Source: DASSRQ01 sp035701665
GTDB lineage: Bacteria > Vulcanimicrobiota > Vulcanimicrobiia > Vulcanimicrobiales > Vulcanimicrobiaceae
Reading direction: 5' to 3'
Length of the DNA stretch: 5,597 nt
Assembly: GCA_035701665.1 (NCBI GenBank)
Contig: DASSRQ010000239.1
Coordinates: 1-5,597, forward strand
Position numbers and translations under genes: made by a program. Positions 5,474 through 5,597 of the stretch are shown in pieces (the first letter of the stretch is position 1; the number at the start of each line of letters is the position of its first letter). The notes beneath the pieces are model-generated. The model did not search any database and had not been told where the DNA came from. It was given only the letters and a program-made list of their open reading frames with translations.

Positions 5474-5597
5474 TGCCGAGCGCGTTGCGGACGATGCGAT
5501 CGCCGTACTCGCTCAAGATCGACTCGGGATGGAACTGCACGCCGCTGATCGGCAACTCGGTGTGCGCGATCGCTTGCACGACGCCGTCCGAACTGCG
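5451..5597 (-). CDS. trpG: Anthranilate synthase component II (glutamine amidotransferase), C-terminal part
   Basis: TrpG hydrolyses glutamine and passes ammonia to TrpE, which makes anthranilate from chorismate in the first committed step of Trp synthesis. Only the last 48 codons are in the window. They read GVVQAIAHTELPISGVQFHP then ESILSEYGDRIVRNALGID before a short tail and TGA. The GVQFHPES motif carries the His and Glu of the class I amidotransferase Cys-His-Glu triad, and HTELPISGVQFHPESILSE-type sequence is typical of TrpG/PabA. The tail SRTPA is unremarkable. PabA (folate synthesis) is the alternative and cannot be excluded on sequence alone, and the two are often one bifunctional protein. 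The neighbouring trp attenuator favours TrpG. The stop codon forms part of the promoter of the next transcript. Confidence 0.88.
   Translation of the reverse strand, partial: RSSDGVVQAIAHTELPISGVQFHPESILSEYGDRIVRNALGIDSRTPA

Overview
The window is a GC-rich stretch of bacterial chromosome in which every supported gene lies on the minus strand, so transcription runs from high to low coordinates. It joins the end of a tryptophan/aromatic biosynthesis segment (right) to a flagellar hook and motor gene cluster (left). The flagellar order fliK - flgD - TIGR02530-family gene - flgE - flbD - motA resembles the arrangement known from Bacillota and spirochaetes rather than that of enteric bacteria. 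With the high GC content this suggests a flagellated, deep-branching or uncultured lineage (Candidatus Eremiobacterota is one possibility, a guess only). No rRNA, tRNA, mobile element or CRISPR array was seen.

Right part (about 4470-5597): the last 48 codons of trpG (anthranilate synthase glutaminase subunit), then a compact regulatory region, then aroF, a DAHP synthase that begins the shikimate pathway. The regulatory region is the most striking part. A near-consensus sigma-70 promoter is built into the last codons of trpG. A predicted 18-residue leader peptide with three consecutive Trp codons follows. It overlaps mutually exclusive RNA hairpins that end in an intrinsic terminator with a T-rich tail. 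This has all the parts of a ribosome-mediated tryptophan attenuator, placed in front of a DAHP synthase. The promoter spacing suggests that the leader peptide is translated from a leaderless or nearly leaderless transcript.

Middle and left part (1-4351): fliK (hook-length control), flgD (hook cap), a small conserved flagellar-operon gene of the TIGR02530 family, flgE (hook), flbD (small motor-associated protein) and the start of motA (stator). fliK/flgD are 8 nt apart and flgD/TIGR02530 overlap by one base, so these are one translationally coupled unit. A 101-nt gap before flgE and a 59-nt gap before flbD each hold RNA hairpins; the second is a perfect 11-bp stem. A sigma-28-like -10 sequence lies directly before motA, but its placement makes it doubtful.

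How it fits together: trpG and aroF belong to the same metabolic demand (chorismate and tryptophan), and the attenuator would raise aroF transcription when charged tRNA-Trp is scarce. The flagellar genes build the hook (FlgD cap, FlgE subunit, FliK ruler) and drive rotation (FlbD, MotA). No convincing terminator or promoter was found between aroF and fliK, so read-through from the attenuated transcript into the hook genes is possible but unproven. There is no gene-free stretch longer than about 150 bases.
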